DNA from: Dactylosporangium fulvum
Lineage (GTDB): Bacteria; Actinomycetota; Actinomycetes; Mycobacteriales; Micromonosporaceae
DNA length: 64,000 bases
Assembly (NCBI RefSeq): GCF_025137375.1
Contig: NZ_CP073720.1
Coordinates: 7,402,501 to 7,466,500 of the forward strand
Direction of reading: 5' to 3'
The notes beneath the pieces are model-generated. The model worked only from the letters and a program-made list of their open reading frames with translations. It was not told where the DNA came from and ran no database searches. Below are positions 44,101 to 52,617 of this stretch, in pieces. Both the position numbers and the translations under genes were made by a program. The number at the start of each line of letters is the position of its first letter. The stretch's first letter is position 1.

Positions 44101-45201
44101 TCAGAAGTACGAGCGCAGATCGCCGCGGCGGCGGACGTCCGTGGTGGCGCAGTGGAACGAGCCGCCGAAGCTGTTGAAATGCCGGAAGGGACACGGGATC
44201 GGCGTGATGCCCCAGCTCTCGGCCAGCCGCTGCATCGGAACGTCCTGCGCCTCGACGAGCATGTGCGTCTCGTCCAGCATCAGGACGTTCATATTGATCC
44301 ACTTGCTGGTCATGTACAGCGGGTGGCCGTCCGGGATGACCGGTTCCGGCGCCCGGCGCACCTCCCAGTCCTTGAACTGGTTCGGCACCTCGACCACCCG
44401 GTCCGGGTGGATGAGCAGCTTCCCGGGCGCGAGCGGCATCAGGCTCGCGTCGATGTGCATGGGATGGTCGTCGACCAGCTCGACCACGTGCACCTGGTAT
44501 TCGTCGCCGATCTCCCGGCGCACCCACTCGATGCCCATCATGTTCGTGACGTGGCTGCGCTGCACGAAGATGTCCCGGCCGCACCGGATGAAGTCGGCAG
44601 CGTCGAAGGTCGGCTCGAACTCCGTGATCACCGACCGGAACGGCTCGCCATCCGGCTGGTCGGTCCAGCCCTCGACGTACAGCTCGTCGCTGAGCTCCGG
44701 GCGCGGGCCGGCGCTCCACCGGGCGCCGGCCCGGAAGTACTCCTTGAGCAGGGGCCGGTAGGCCGAGCTGGCGAAGTAGCGGGACCGCCACGCCATCGGC
44801 GCCTCGATGATCTGGTCGCCGACCACCAGCAGCAGGTCGCGCGGCATCGCGTCGTAGAGACCGGTGCTGGTCCAGCCCGGCGCGCCGTACGACCGGCCGT
44901 GGTCGCGCGGGTCGGGCCGGCGGACCCGCACGCCCTCGTTCTCCAGGATCTCGACGAGCTGGTCGAGCTCGTCGCGGGCGGCGGCGATCTCGTCGGCCGG
45001 GAACGGACGGCCGGCCCGTTCCCGGAACACCGCGCGCTGGGCCGGCGAAAGCGGCGCGGCGGTCACGGCGTCGTACGGCGGGAAGTGCGCACCGTCGACG
45101 GTGCCGACGATGACCTCCTCCAGCGGATCCCACTCGTTGTAGGAGCTGACCGGAGACCCGGTCGCGCCCTCTGACTCAGCCACTGTGCGTCCTCCGCTCA
45201 T
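44101..45201 (-). CDS. Glycine/inosamine-type amidinotransferase
   Basis: 366 aa pentein-fold enzyme. Markers: YNEWDPLEEVIVG start, EAPMAWRSRYF, EPTFDAADF, VDDHPMHIDASLMPL, and the nucleophile in GGSFHCATTDV (Cys351). Such enzymes (StrB1, AGAT, CyrA, SxtG) move the amidino group of L-arginine to an amine and release L-ornithine. In this cluster the guanidino product could be a peptide building block and the ornithine could feed the N-hydroxylase two genes downstream; both are inference. Confidence 0.85.
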   Translation of the reverse strand: MSGGRTVAESEGATGSPVSSYNEWDPLEEVIVGTVDGAHFPPYDAVTAAPLSPAQRAVFRERAGRPFPADEIAAARDELDQLVEILENEGVRVRRPDPRDHGRSYGAPGWTSTGLYDAMPRDLLLVVGDQIIEAPMAWRSRYFASSAYRPLLKEYFRAGARWSAGPRPELSDELYVEGWTDQPDGEPFRSVITEFEPTFDAADFIRCGRDIFVQRSHVTNMMGIEWVRREIGDEYQVHVVELVDDHPMHIDASLMPLAPGKLLIHPDRVVEVPNQFKDWEVRRAPEPVIPDGHPLYMTSKWINMNVLMLDETHMLVEAQDVPMQRLAESWGITPIPCPFRHFNSFGGSFHCATTDVRRRGDLRSYF

Positions 45202-45228
45202 GGGGGATCTTGAGACTGCGGATGTTCA

Positions 45229-45432
45229 TCAGCGGGAGTTGCTCATGGCAGCCCGCAGGCTGGCCGGGCGCATGTCCGTCCACAGCTCCCCGATGCGCGC
45301 CAGACAGTCCTCCCGGGACGCCGGCTCGCCGACCGGCTCCCACCCGGCCGGTACCGTCCGGCCCGACCGCCAGATCGAGTACTGCTCCTCGTCGTTACGC
45401 ACGATCACGTACATCTCGTCGGTGTCGGTCAT
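45229..45432 (-). CDS. MbtH-like NRPS activator
   Basis: 67 aa. Full family pattern: YVIVRNDEEQYSIWRSGRTV, PAGWEPVG, and LARIGELWTDMRPASLR. MbtH proteins bind A domains and help them fold and adenylate. ATG at 45432 overlaps the hydroxylase stop by 4 bases. A second intact copy is at 63482-63673, and a dead third at about 48.2 kb. Confidence 0.95.
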   Translation of the reverse strand: MTDTDEMYVIVRNDEEQYSIWRSGRTVPAGWEPVGEPASREDCLARIGELWTDMRPASLRAAMSNSR

Positions 45433-47222
45433 GACTGCCTCTCGCTCTCGGTCCGGACCGCGTGCGGCTCCGGCGACAGGGGGAACCGGCCGGACAGTGC
45501 CTCGATCTCGATCTCGACCCCGACCGAACCGCCGGCGCGTGCGGCAGGCCCGGAATCCGCCGGGTCGAGCCGAGCCAGGTGCGCCACGAGCAGGTCCCGG
45601 TCGGTCACCAGCCGGGCGCACCCGCGGACGTCGATCGACATCGAGTTCCCGGCCGGCGGCTCGCCGGGCGGCGCCGCGTCCGGCTGGAACACCGCCAGCA
45701 CCTTGCCGCCGTCCAGCAGCGGTAGCTGCGGATCGGTCCGGCCGAGCAGGCCGAACAGGACGCCGTGGCGACCGCGGTCGCGATCCAGCACCAGCGGCAG
45801 CCGGGTGGCGACCGGGAACTCCCCCGGACCGGCGCTCACCAGCGTGCCGGATCCGCACCGGTCGATCAGCGCCACCAGCGTCGCGGTGTCCGGCTCGGCG
45901 TCGTGCCGCGCCGGCGGGACCGCGCGGGCCAGCGACCCACCGTCCTTGGCGATGGCCGTGATGATCTGCTTGGACCGGAAGGGCAGCAGCGACAGCAGCG
46001 TGTCGCCGAGCCCGTGCGTCGCCTCGGCGAAGCCCTGCACGTACAGGCCGCAGGTCAGCTCCTCGGTGGCACGCACCCGGTGATCCCGGGAGACCACCGG
46101 CCGGCCGTCGCCGTCGGTGTCCAGGTAGGGCAGGACCTCGCGGTACATCGCCGGGTCCAGTTCGCGCCGGTACCCGGTGGCCAGCACCAGGCCGTCGGCA
46201 CGGAGCACGCGGGACCCGCCGCCGAAGCGGCTGTCGACCCCGATCCGGATGCCCGCGCCGTCGGCCCCGGCCCGGGTCAGCCGGGAGCCGTCGTGCACCA
46301 CGAGCCGGGTGCGGCCGCGGACCTCGTCGGCGTAGACCAGCCGGTACAGGTCGTCGAGAAAACCTTCCTCCACCACGCCGTAGTTGGTGGTCCGCAGGCT
46401 GGCGGCGTAGTCGCGCCGGTTCGCCTCGTTGCGGGAGTAGAAGTCGTCGGCGTTGGCCTCGAAGAACTGCTCGTTCGCGAACGGGTTGTTGTCGGTGGCG
46501 CGCAGCGAGTACCCGGGCAGGATCAGGTGGACGCGGGCGTTGCGGTACCGGCCCAGCAGGTAGTGGGTGATTTCGCCGGCGCTCTGCCCGTCGCCGGCGA
46601 CCGCGAACTCCCACTCGCGGTCGTGGTCGGTGAACGTCCCAGGGACCGTGGACAGGAACGCGCTGGAGTGCACCACCGTCGGGCCGAGCGTCACCGCGTC
46701 CGGCACGCGGGGTACACCGCCGAGCGCGTGCACGATGTTGCGGGCGTGGTACTCGACGACCTCGCCGGTCGCGGTGTCGGTCGCGGTCACCCGAAACAGC
46801 GACAGCGCGCCGTCGTCGTCGCGGACCGGGGTCACCGCGCGGACCGCGGAGCGGTAGCGCACCATGCCGCCGAACTGCGCGGCGACCCACCGCAGGTAGT
46901 CCTGGAACTCCAGCCGGGTCGGCCGGAACTCGGCGAGGTTCACGAACTTCTCCAGCCGTCCCTTGGCCTTCTCGTACTGGAGGAAGGTGAAGGGGCTGGC
47001 GAGGTTCCTCAAGGACACCAGGTCCTTGAGGAAGGAGATCTGCATCCGGGCACCGTCGATGAGCATGCCCTCGTGCCAGCGCGTGTCCGGGGAGCGCTCC
47101 AGGAACAGGCATCTGCGATCCGGCACGATCTCCTGGGCGGCGATCGCGAGCGCGATGTTCGATGGTCCGAAGCCCAGTCCGATCACGTCGTACGGGTCGT
47201 CCGGCGTGCCGAGATTCCTCAC
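45429..47222 (-). CDS. L-ornithine/L-lysine N-hydroxylase fused to a degenerate KtzT-like domain
   Basis: 597 aa. Residues 1 to about 430 are an N-hydroxylating monooxygenase: FAD motif GLGFGPSN (15-22), NADPH motif VAGDGQSAGE (208-217), ATGY (348-351), LLPFRSKQI. Residues about 445-590 resemble a PaiB/KtzT domain (VALIDRCGSGTLVSAGPGE, GVLFGLLGRTDPQLPLL). The heme-ligand His of KtzT (GHLNRANPHW) is replaced by Leu492, and the PTWN motif is lost. The first domain fits KtzI, which makes N5-hydroxyornithine for piperazate; the second is probably structural. The complete KtzT-like protein at 30849 would supply the N-N bond step. GTG start 47222. Confidence 0.82.
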   Translation of the reverse strand: MRNLGTPDDPYDVIGLGFGPSNIALAIAAQEIVPDRRCLFLERSPDTRWHEGMLIDGARMQISFLKDLVSLRNLASPFTFLQYEKAKGRLEKFVNLAEFRPTRLEFQDYLRWVAAQFGGMVRYRSAVRAVTPVRDDDGALSLFRVTATDTATGEVVEYHARNIVHALGGVPRVPDAVTLGPTVVHSSAFLSTVPGTFTDHDREWEFAVAGDGQSAGEITHYLLGRYRNARVHLILPGYSLRATDNNPFANEQFFEANADDFYSRNEANRRDYAASLRTTNYGVVEEGFLDDLYRLVYADEVRGRTRLVVHDGSRLTRAGADGAGIRIGVDSRFGGGSRVLRADGLVLATGYRRELDPAMYREVLPYLDTDGDGRPVVSRDHRVRATEELTCGLYVQGFAEATHGLGDTLLSLLPFRSKQIITAIAKDGGSLARAVPPARHDAEPDTATLVALIDRCGSGTLVSAGPGEFPVATRLPLVLDRDRGRHGVLFGLLGRTDPQLPLLDGGKVLAVFQPDAAPPGEPPAGNSMSIDVRGCARLVTDRDLLVAHLARLDPADSGPAARAGGSVGVEIEIEALSGRFPLSPEPHAVRTESERQS

Positions 47223-47253
47223 GTACCGCTCCCTCCTCGACCGCCTGCCCGGC

Positions 47254-48219
47254 TCATCCGGCGGGCAGGGTCGCTGACGAGCGCTCGGCGATGCGACCGG
47301 TGTCCAGGAAGCCGACCATGGCCGGCACCGGGGACACGACGCGACCGGCCTCGTCGAGCCGCTGCTGATACTGCGCCGCGACCTCGGGGAGCCGGCTCCA
47401 GTGCGTCGCGGGGCGCAGATGGTGCTCCTGGTGGTATCCGTCGTTGAAGGTCAGCCGGTTGTACAGCCGGCCGTAGTGGCTCACCGAGTTCGCGTACCGG
47501 CTGTCCGGCTCCGCGCCGAAGTGCCGGTAGTAGTTCTGGACGTTGACCAAGGTGAATGCCACCGCCACCGCGGGCAGGTAGCACAGCAGCACCCACTGCC
47601 AGGACAGGACGGCGAGCAGCACGGTGAAGGCCAGCTGCGCGAGCCGGTCGTAGCGGATCTGGGCGAGCTCGGCCGCGCGCCGACCCGGGTGCCGGGCGGC
47701 CAGCCCTCGCAGCGTGGCCTCCTGCGGGCCGACTCCGCACAACCGGCGCAGGGATGCCCAGGTGCCCGCGTACTCCTGGATCGAGGCGGCGAGACTGCAG
47801 GCCAGGTACCGCCAGAGCGGTGCGTGCTCGTCGTCCCGGCTGTACCGGTAGGTGGAGCTGAGGTCGGCGGTGGTCCCGTCGCGCTTGCGGTCGTTGTTGT
47901 ACCGGTGGTGGTTGCGGACGTGGCTCAGGTGGTACGCCTGCACCGACTGCGCGATGTTCGCCGAGCTCACCATCGACACGACCGCGTTCAGCCGGTCGTC
48001 GGTGAACCAGGGCTGGTGCACGAAGAGGTGCGAAACCACGATCAGCGAGTACGTCATCATGGCGGCGACCAGGATCGCCGAGCCGAGCCGCGGCCACAGC
48101 CCGCCCGGCGTCAGCGCGGCCAGCGCGATCGTGCCGGCGAACTGCGCGATGCAGATCCCGAGCAGGATGGCGTCGGCCGGACTGTTGCGCCATAACCGCC
48201 GGGGCTTACCGTCGACCAT
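47254..48219 (-). CDS. Membrane di-iron fatty-acid desaturase-type enzyme
   Basis: 321 aa. Three histidine boxes of the integral-membrane desaturase/hydroxylase family: HLFVH, HVRNHHR and YHQEHH, with four hydrophobic stretches around them. In peptide clusters such enzymes may desaturate or hydroxylate amino-acid side chains or acyl groups. Ribosome site GGAAGGTGA lies inside the remains of an MbtH gene just upstream. Confidence 0.83.
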   Translation of the reverse strand: MVDGKPRRLWRNSPADAILLGICIAQFAGTIALAALTPGGLWPRLGSAILVAAMMTYSLIVVSHLFVHQPWFTDDRLNAVVSMVSSANIAQSVQAYHLSHVRNHHRYNNDRKRDGTTADLSSTYRYSRDDEHAPLWRYLACSLAASIQEYAGTWASLRRLCGVGPQEATLRGLAARHPGRRAAELAQIRYDRLAQLAFTVLLAVLSWQWVLLCYLPAVAVAFTLVNVQNYYRHFGAEPDSRYANSVSHYGRLYNRLTFNDGYHQEHHLRPATHWSRLPEVAAQYQQRLDEAGRVVSPVPAMVGFLDTGRIAERSSATLPAG

Positions 48220-48226
48220 TTCACCA

Positions 48227-48302
48227 TCACCTTCCCGAGTGCTCTTCGACGTAGCCCGGGCACGCCTGCCGGCTGCCCTCGGCGGGCACGATCCGTCAGG
48301 CG
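48227..48302 (-). pseudogene. MbtH-like gene remnant
   Basis: Encodes RIVPAEGSRQACPGYVEEHS then GR and a stop. This aligns with WRIVHGEDSRQACLDYIEHHW of the intact MbtH protein at 63482-63673; the DNA itself is also clearly similar. The Trp codon just before the match has become TGA and the upstream half is unrecognisable. It overlaps the desaturase ribosome site. It shows that an MbtH gene once stood upstream of the desaturase. Confidence 0.65.
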
Positions 48303-48559
48303 GTTCGACCCTGGCGAATGCCGCTCGTCGCTCGTGACCGTCCGATCGACCGTAGGCAGCGCCTGCCCTACCAGCGCAGTCACGTGAACCGGCGACGCGG
48401 CGCCCGGCCCGCTACGCGGACCATCCGTTGGTGGCGCCGTCGTCGATGATGACGGTGGTTTCGGCCATGGCGCGGCGGAAGCGGTCGAGGGCCCGGCCGG
48501 GCGTAGGCAGCGTCACTCGCGGGCCGCCCCAGCCGGGGCGCCCGGGGATCGCCGACCCG
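48303..48559. other. Gene-free region with one short unassigned open frame
   Basis: About 260 bases between the MbtH remnant and the GNAT gene. On the minus strand a 34-codon frame ends in RRAMAETTVIIDDGATNGWS and a stop near 48417. It may be the tail of another lost gene but matches nothing I recognise. No terminator-quality hairpin was seen. Confidence 0.3.
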
Positions 48560-49051
48560 TCAGTCGGAGAGCTTGAAGATCAACTCTGTGATGGTCGCCT
48601 GGCGCGCGCCGGCGAACGAGTCCTCGCTGCCGACAAGAACGAACCCGTTGCGCTCCAGCACCCGAACGGAGCCGAGGTTGTCCTCGGCGACCCGGCCGTG
48701 CAGCGGCCGGACCGTCACCTCGTCGAGCAACGCCGCGACGGCCGCGGTGGCCACGCCCCGGCCCCACCAGTCCTTCCGGATCCAGTAGGTGACTTCGATA
48801 TCGCCCTCGACCGGGTAGGCGCCCACGCTGCCGACGACTTCGCCGCCGATCTCGACGGCCTTCATGATCATCGCGTCGTTAGCCAGGAACTTCCGGTGCT
48901 TTTGCAGGTAGGCGTCGCGATCCCGGGTGGTCTCGTCGGTGAAGGCGGCCAGGTGCCGGGCGGTGTCGTCGAGCTGGATCTCGAAGATCGTCGGGAGGTC
49001 GTCCTCCCGCAGAGTCCGCAGCGAGACTCCCCCAGCCACGTTGTCTGCCAC
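48560..49051 (-). CDS. GNAT-family N-acetyltransferase
   Basis: 163 aa. GNAT fold with VSLRTLREDDLPTIFEIQLD at the start, VTYWIRKDWWGRGVATAAVA (acetyl-CoA loop R-G-x-G-x-A), and RVLERNGFVLVG near the end. It is the RimJ/RimL-like group, whose members acetylate protein N termini, small amines or antibiotics. Start chosen at GTG 49051; the frame extends to TTG 49093. It could be a self-protection enzyme, but this is not shown. Confidence 0.75.
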   Translation of the reverse strand: MADNVAGGVSLRTLREDDLPTIFEIQLDDTARHLAAFTDETTRDRDAYLQKHRKFLANDAMIMKAVEIGGEVVGSVGAYPVEGDIEVTYWIRKDWWGRGVATAAVAALLDEVTVRPLHGRVAEDNLGSVRVLERNGFVLVGSEDSFAGARQATITELIFKLSD

Positions 49052-49310
49052 CGCGCGCCCCCATGTCGAGAGATACAGGTCATTGCGGTTCAAAGCGCAT
49101 CCGAGGCTAGCACATCGCCGGCCGTCCGCCGGGGTGGCCGCGCAGCGCCGGCGCGGTGCGGAGCCGTTTTACGGGACACCGCGCCCCAATGGCACGGCGC
49201 TAGGTTTCTTGGCAGGAATTCCGGCCGGTTTTGCCTCACTGCCGTGCACCGTGACCCGCCGTGCGAAGCCGACGTCGCGTTGAACGGTGACGAGCGAAGG
49301 AGGGCCCATC

Positions 49311-50354
49311 GTGGTGCGGCAGAGCGAGCTGTTGACGCCCCAGATATCCGAATATCTCGATTTTCTGGACCGCGGGGAAATGATCTATCTCCCCTATCTG
49401 ATGTATTTCAATCGGCCGAACTTCCGATCAGCCGCCATCAACACCGACCAGTTCGGATTCCGGATGTCCCACGGTCCGAGCGGTCGGGCGTCCGTCGGAG
49501 GAGACCGGCTCGACGGGCCGGTCCGCCTGCTGGTGGGTGGTTCGGGGTCGCTGGGTTACGGCGCCACGAACGACGGGGCCACGCTCGCCTCCCGGCTCTG
49601 GATGAAACACGCGCCGTCGCGGCCCTGGCTCAACTTCGGCGCCCCCTACTTCAACTCCACCCAGGAGTTGATGCTGTTCATGCTCTACCGGCACCTGCTT
49701 CCGCCGGTCGACGAAATCGTCATCTTCAGCGGCTTCAACAACCTCGTCATGGCGCAGCTCACCGATTTGCAGCTCCAGGGACAGGGCCCGTTCTTCTTCT
49801 GCAACGAGTACTTCGAGAAGATGCAGGAACTGCGGAAACGGTACGCGAAGCCGGTCAAGGGTCCGCGGTGGCGGACCGGACCGAAGCCGCCGCCGTACCC
49901 GACCCAGCCGTCGGCGACGGAGGTCCGCCCGACGCCGGCGGCCATGATCGAGTCCGCCGTCGACCTCACGATGCGGCACCTCGACAGCTGGCTCGTGATG
50001 GCCGCCGCGACCGGCGCCCGGGTGAGCTACGTCCTGCAGCCGCTGGCCACCTGGCTCCGGGAGGAGCCGGCCCCCCAGGAGAAGCTGCTGTTCGACGAGT
50101 TCGACCAGCTCTCCGAGTACGGGACCTGGGAGGAGCGCTACGGCGTTGTCGGAAGCATCGCGACCGGAGCCGCCTACGCGGCGGCCCTGGGCGCGGGCTG
50201 CGCGCGCAAGGGCATCCCGTTCGTCGACATGGTCTCCCGGCTCGCCACGGTGGTAGGTCCGTCGGACTGGCTCTTCGTCGATCGCGGGCACTGCAACGAC
50301 GACGGCTACGACATCGTCGCGGAGTTGCTCGCCGAAAGCCTCGAGCTGTCGTGA
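49311..50354 (+). CDS. SGNH/GDSL-hydrolase-like protein of the carbamoylation cassette
   Basis: 347 aa. SGNH pattern: block I is atypical (LLVGGSGSLGYGATND, where GDS is expected), block III FSGFNN, and the late DRGHCNDDGYD holds the Asp-x-x-His-like pair. GTG 49311 lies 6 bases after GAAGGAGGG. Proteins of this type are commonly encoded beside O-carbamoyltransferases and small membrane proteins in secondary-metabolite loci. Its reaction is unknown; hydrolysis or acyl transfer is possible. Confidence 0.7.
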   Translation: MVRQSELLTPQISEYLDFLDRGEMIYLPYLMYFNRPNFRSAAINTDQFGFRMSHGPSGRASVGGDRLDGPVRLLVGGSGSLGYGATNDGATLASRLWMKHAPSRPWLNFGAPYFNSTQELMLFMLYRHLLPPVDEIVIFSGFNNLVMAQLTDLQLQGQGPFFFCNEYFEKMQELRKRYAKPVKGPRWRTGPKPPPYPTQPSATEVRPTPAAMIESAVDLTMRHLDSWLVMAAATGARVSYVLQPLATWLREEPAPQEKLLFDEFDQLSEYGTWEERYGVVGSIATGAAYAAALGAGCARKGIPFVDMVSRLATVVGPSDWLFVDRGHCNDDGYDIVAELLAESLELS

Positions 50355-50396
50355 GGCACGGACGTCGACTCGCCGGCAAGGGGAGGTGATTTCGCC

Positions 50397-50483
50397 GTGG
50401 CGTTTCTGCGCAGAGCGATAGCCAAGCTCTTTCGACGTAAGAAGAGGAAGAAGCGCGATGCATCCATCTATCCGATGTTCTGA
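50397..50483 (+). CDS. 28-residue basic peptide (short DUF5989-like candidate)
   Basis: Strong ribosome site GGGGAGGTGA precedes GTG 50397. The peptide is MAFLRRAIAKLFRRKKRKKR followed by DASIYPMF. Its start (FLRR-x-A-x-L-RRKK) and its end (a small residue before IY and a final F) recall the DUF5989 small membrane proteins that sit next to carbamoyltransferases, but the hydrophobic middle is missing. It ends inside the start of the next gene, so it may act as a translational coupler. Real expression is unproven. Confidence 0.5.
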   Translation: MAFLRRAIAKLFRRKKRKKRDASIYPMF

Positions 50484-52617
50484 TCAGGCGGCAGACGACG
50501 ATCCGGCAGCGCTGTCGGTCCGGACGGTGTTCGCGCGGGCGTGCGACCCGGAGAGCACGCCTCTCCCCGACGCTCTCCGGCCCGCGATCGTCGCGGAGCT
50601 GGACCGCGCCTCCGACCACGATCGCGGTCCGCGGGTCCCGCCGGCCGACCTCGGCCCATCGGTCTCCGCGTGGGCCGCCACGCAACGATCGCGCTTCGCG
50701 GCACTCTTCGCCACCGCGGAGCGCGAGGGCTGTGTCGACGTACTCGTCCGCCGGGCGACACTCGCGTGCGCACCCCTGGCCTCGCTGTCGGGTGCCTGGC
50801 TGCAATGGATGAGCGAGCCGGGCAACGCCGAGGAAGCGGTCACCATGCGGGTGCTCGCGCTGTTCGCGGGCGATGTCGGCGCCGGTCATCCGCGGGCGTC
50901 GCGAGGGAGCGCCTACCTCGCTCTCATGCAGCACCTCCGGGTGGCCGTGCACGCGCACCCGGCGAGCCGGCTGGCGCAAGACCGCCGGATCGCCGACCAG
51001 TCCTTCTACCTGCCGGCCGTCGCGTTGACGATGAGCCGGCGTCCGGACGTGTACCAGGGCGAGATCATCGGTCTTGACCTCTGCTTGCGTGAGGTCGGCA
51101 TGCTCCCGCCGCTCGCCGGTGTCCAGCACCGGCTTCCGCACGCGATCGACTGGGTCGCGCTGGATCCGAGCCGCGCGCGCACGCCGGACCGGCCGCCGGC
51201 GGTCGAGGACGCTCGTGCCGTGGCGGCCGCGTTCGCCGAATCGGCCGGTACGGCCGCGACCGCGATCGGGCGCGGCTTCGCCTGGGCGTTCGCCGCGCTA
51301 CGGAGTTGGTGCGACGAGGTGTACCAGGAGCTCGACGCCGCTCGCGATCCGGCTTTCGAGATGGCGGAGCTGGTGCGGTCCCGGGCCCGGGAGGCGGCGG
51401 CCTATCACGACCGGTTCGTCGTGCAGGGCCGATCACTGCAGGAGTGGCTCGGCGAGGCGCGCACCGACCCGATCCCGTTCCTGACCGCGCTGGCGAACAA
51501 TCGCCTCGTCCGGCCGGGCAGGTCCGAGGCGAGCCGCCTGACCGGCGGGCTGGTGTCGGAGAAGGGCCCGATGTTCCGGGTGTTCCCGGACGACGACCTG
51601 GACACGATCAAGCGGTGGATCGACGCGCTGCCGGCCGACCCCGCGGAGCGGGCACGGCGCCGGCCGCCCACCCATCAGTCCCGCAGGATCGTGCTTCGGC
51701 CGGCCCCGGACAGCGCCCGCGATGACGGCGAAGCTCCCGCGAACGTACGGCAGGCGTACACATATCTGTTGCGGCGCACCATCACGCCGGCCACCCGCCG
51801 GTACGCGCTGCGATACGTCGAAGCGTGGCTCGCCCGCTCCCGCCACGGCATGAAGCGGTCCACCCAGCCGCTACCGGCCGAGCCACCGGCGGACGGCCTG
51901 CGGCCGTGGCTGCTCGACCAGCACGACCTGCACAACAACGAGTTCCATCACGGCCTGGGCGATCCCTTGCCGGAACGCGCCGACCTGATCGACTCGACCC
52001 TGCAACTGGCGCCGCTCACCCTCATCGACGGTGCCTGGCTGGCCGGTTACACCGACTATCAGCTCGCCTCCTCCGAGCGCGGGCACTTCCTGTTCGCGAC
52101 CTACTGGGACGAACTCGGAAACGGCGACCTGAGCCTGAACCATCCGCTGATCTACCGCAACGTGTTGCGGGAGATGGGTGTCGACCTGCCACCGACCCGG
52201 TCGGCGGAGTTCGCGGCCTGGCCCGGGTTGCGGGACCGATCGTTCGCACTGCCGGTCTACTGGCTGGCGATCGGCCGGTTTCCGCGCACGTTCGAGGCGG
52301 AGATCCTCGGCCTGAACCTGGCGATGGAGTTGTCCGGTGTCGGCGGCAGCTACCGCCGCGCCCGGCAGGCGCTCAAGGAATACGGCTTCAGCACCGTGTT
52401 CGTCGACATCCACAACACCATCGACAACGTCGCGACCGGGCACTCCGCCTGGGCAGCCGACACCATCGACGGATACCTGGCGCAGCAGGCGCCGACGGCT
52501 CGCGCGGGCGCCTGGGACCGGATTCGGGCCGGATACCGCTCACTGAACCCACCATCCGGATTCTGGGCACGCAACGCGGCTCGCCGAGCACGAATTGAGG
52601 TGCCATCGCATGTCTGA
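50458..52617 (+). CDS. Two-domain heme-oxygenase-like di-iron oxidase (HDO)
   Basis: 719 aa. The C-terminal half carries a complete HDO metal set: DELGNGD (Glu552), NHPLIY (His562), FEAEILGLNL (Glu615), DIHNTIDN (His652, Asp656) and GHSAWA (His662). The N-terminal half has a related segment (FYLPAVALTMSRRPDVYQGE and IIGLDLCL) but none of the other ligands, so it is a degenerate duplicate. HDOs include UndA, SznF, BelK/HrmI and FlcE: N-oxidation, C-C cleavage or desaturation. Oxidation of an amine or amino-acid side chain for the peptide is the likely role. ATG 50458 follows GAGGAAG. Confidence 0.75.
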   Translation: MHPSIRCSDQAADDDPAALSVRTVFARACDPESTPLPDALRPAIVAELDRASDHDRGPRVPPADLGPSVSAWAATQRSRFAALFATAEREGCVDVLVRRATLACAPLASLSGAWLQWMSEPGNAEEAVTMRVLALFAGDVGAGHPRASRGSAYLALMQHLRVAVHAHPASRLAQDRRIADQSFYLPAVALTMSRRPDVYQGEIIGLDLCLREVGMLPPLAGVQHRLPHAIDWVALDPSRARTPDRPPAVEDARAVAAAFAESAGTAATAIGRGFAWAFAALRSWCDEVYQELDAARDPAFEMAELVRSRAREAAAYHDRFVVQGRSLQEWLGEARTDPIPFLTALANNRLVRPGRSEASRLTGGLVSEKGPMFRVFPDDDLDTIKRWIDALPADPAERARRRPPTHQSRRIVLRPAPDSARDDGEAPANVRQAYTYLLRRTITPATRRYALRYVEAWLARSRHGMKRSTQPLPAEPPADGLRPWLLDQHDLHNNEFHHGLGDPLPERADLIDSTLQLAPLTLIDGAWLAGYTDYQLASSERGHFLFATYWDELGNGDLSLNHPLIYRNVLREMGVDLPPTRSAEFAAWPGLRDRSFALPVYWLAIGRFPRTFEAEILGLNLAMELSGVGGSYRRARQALKEYGFSTVFVDIHNTIDNVATGHSAWAADTIDGYLAQQAPTARAGAWDRIRAGYRSLNPPSGFWARNAARRARIEVPSHV

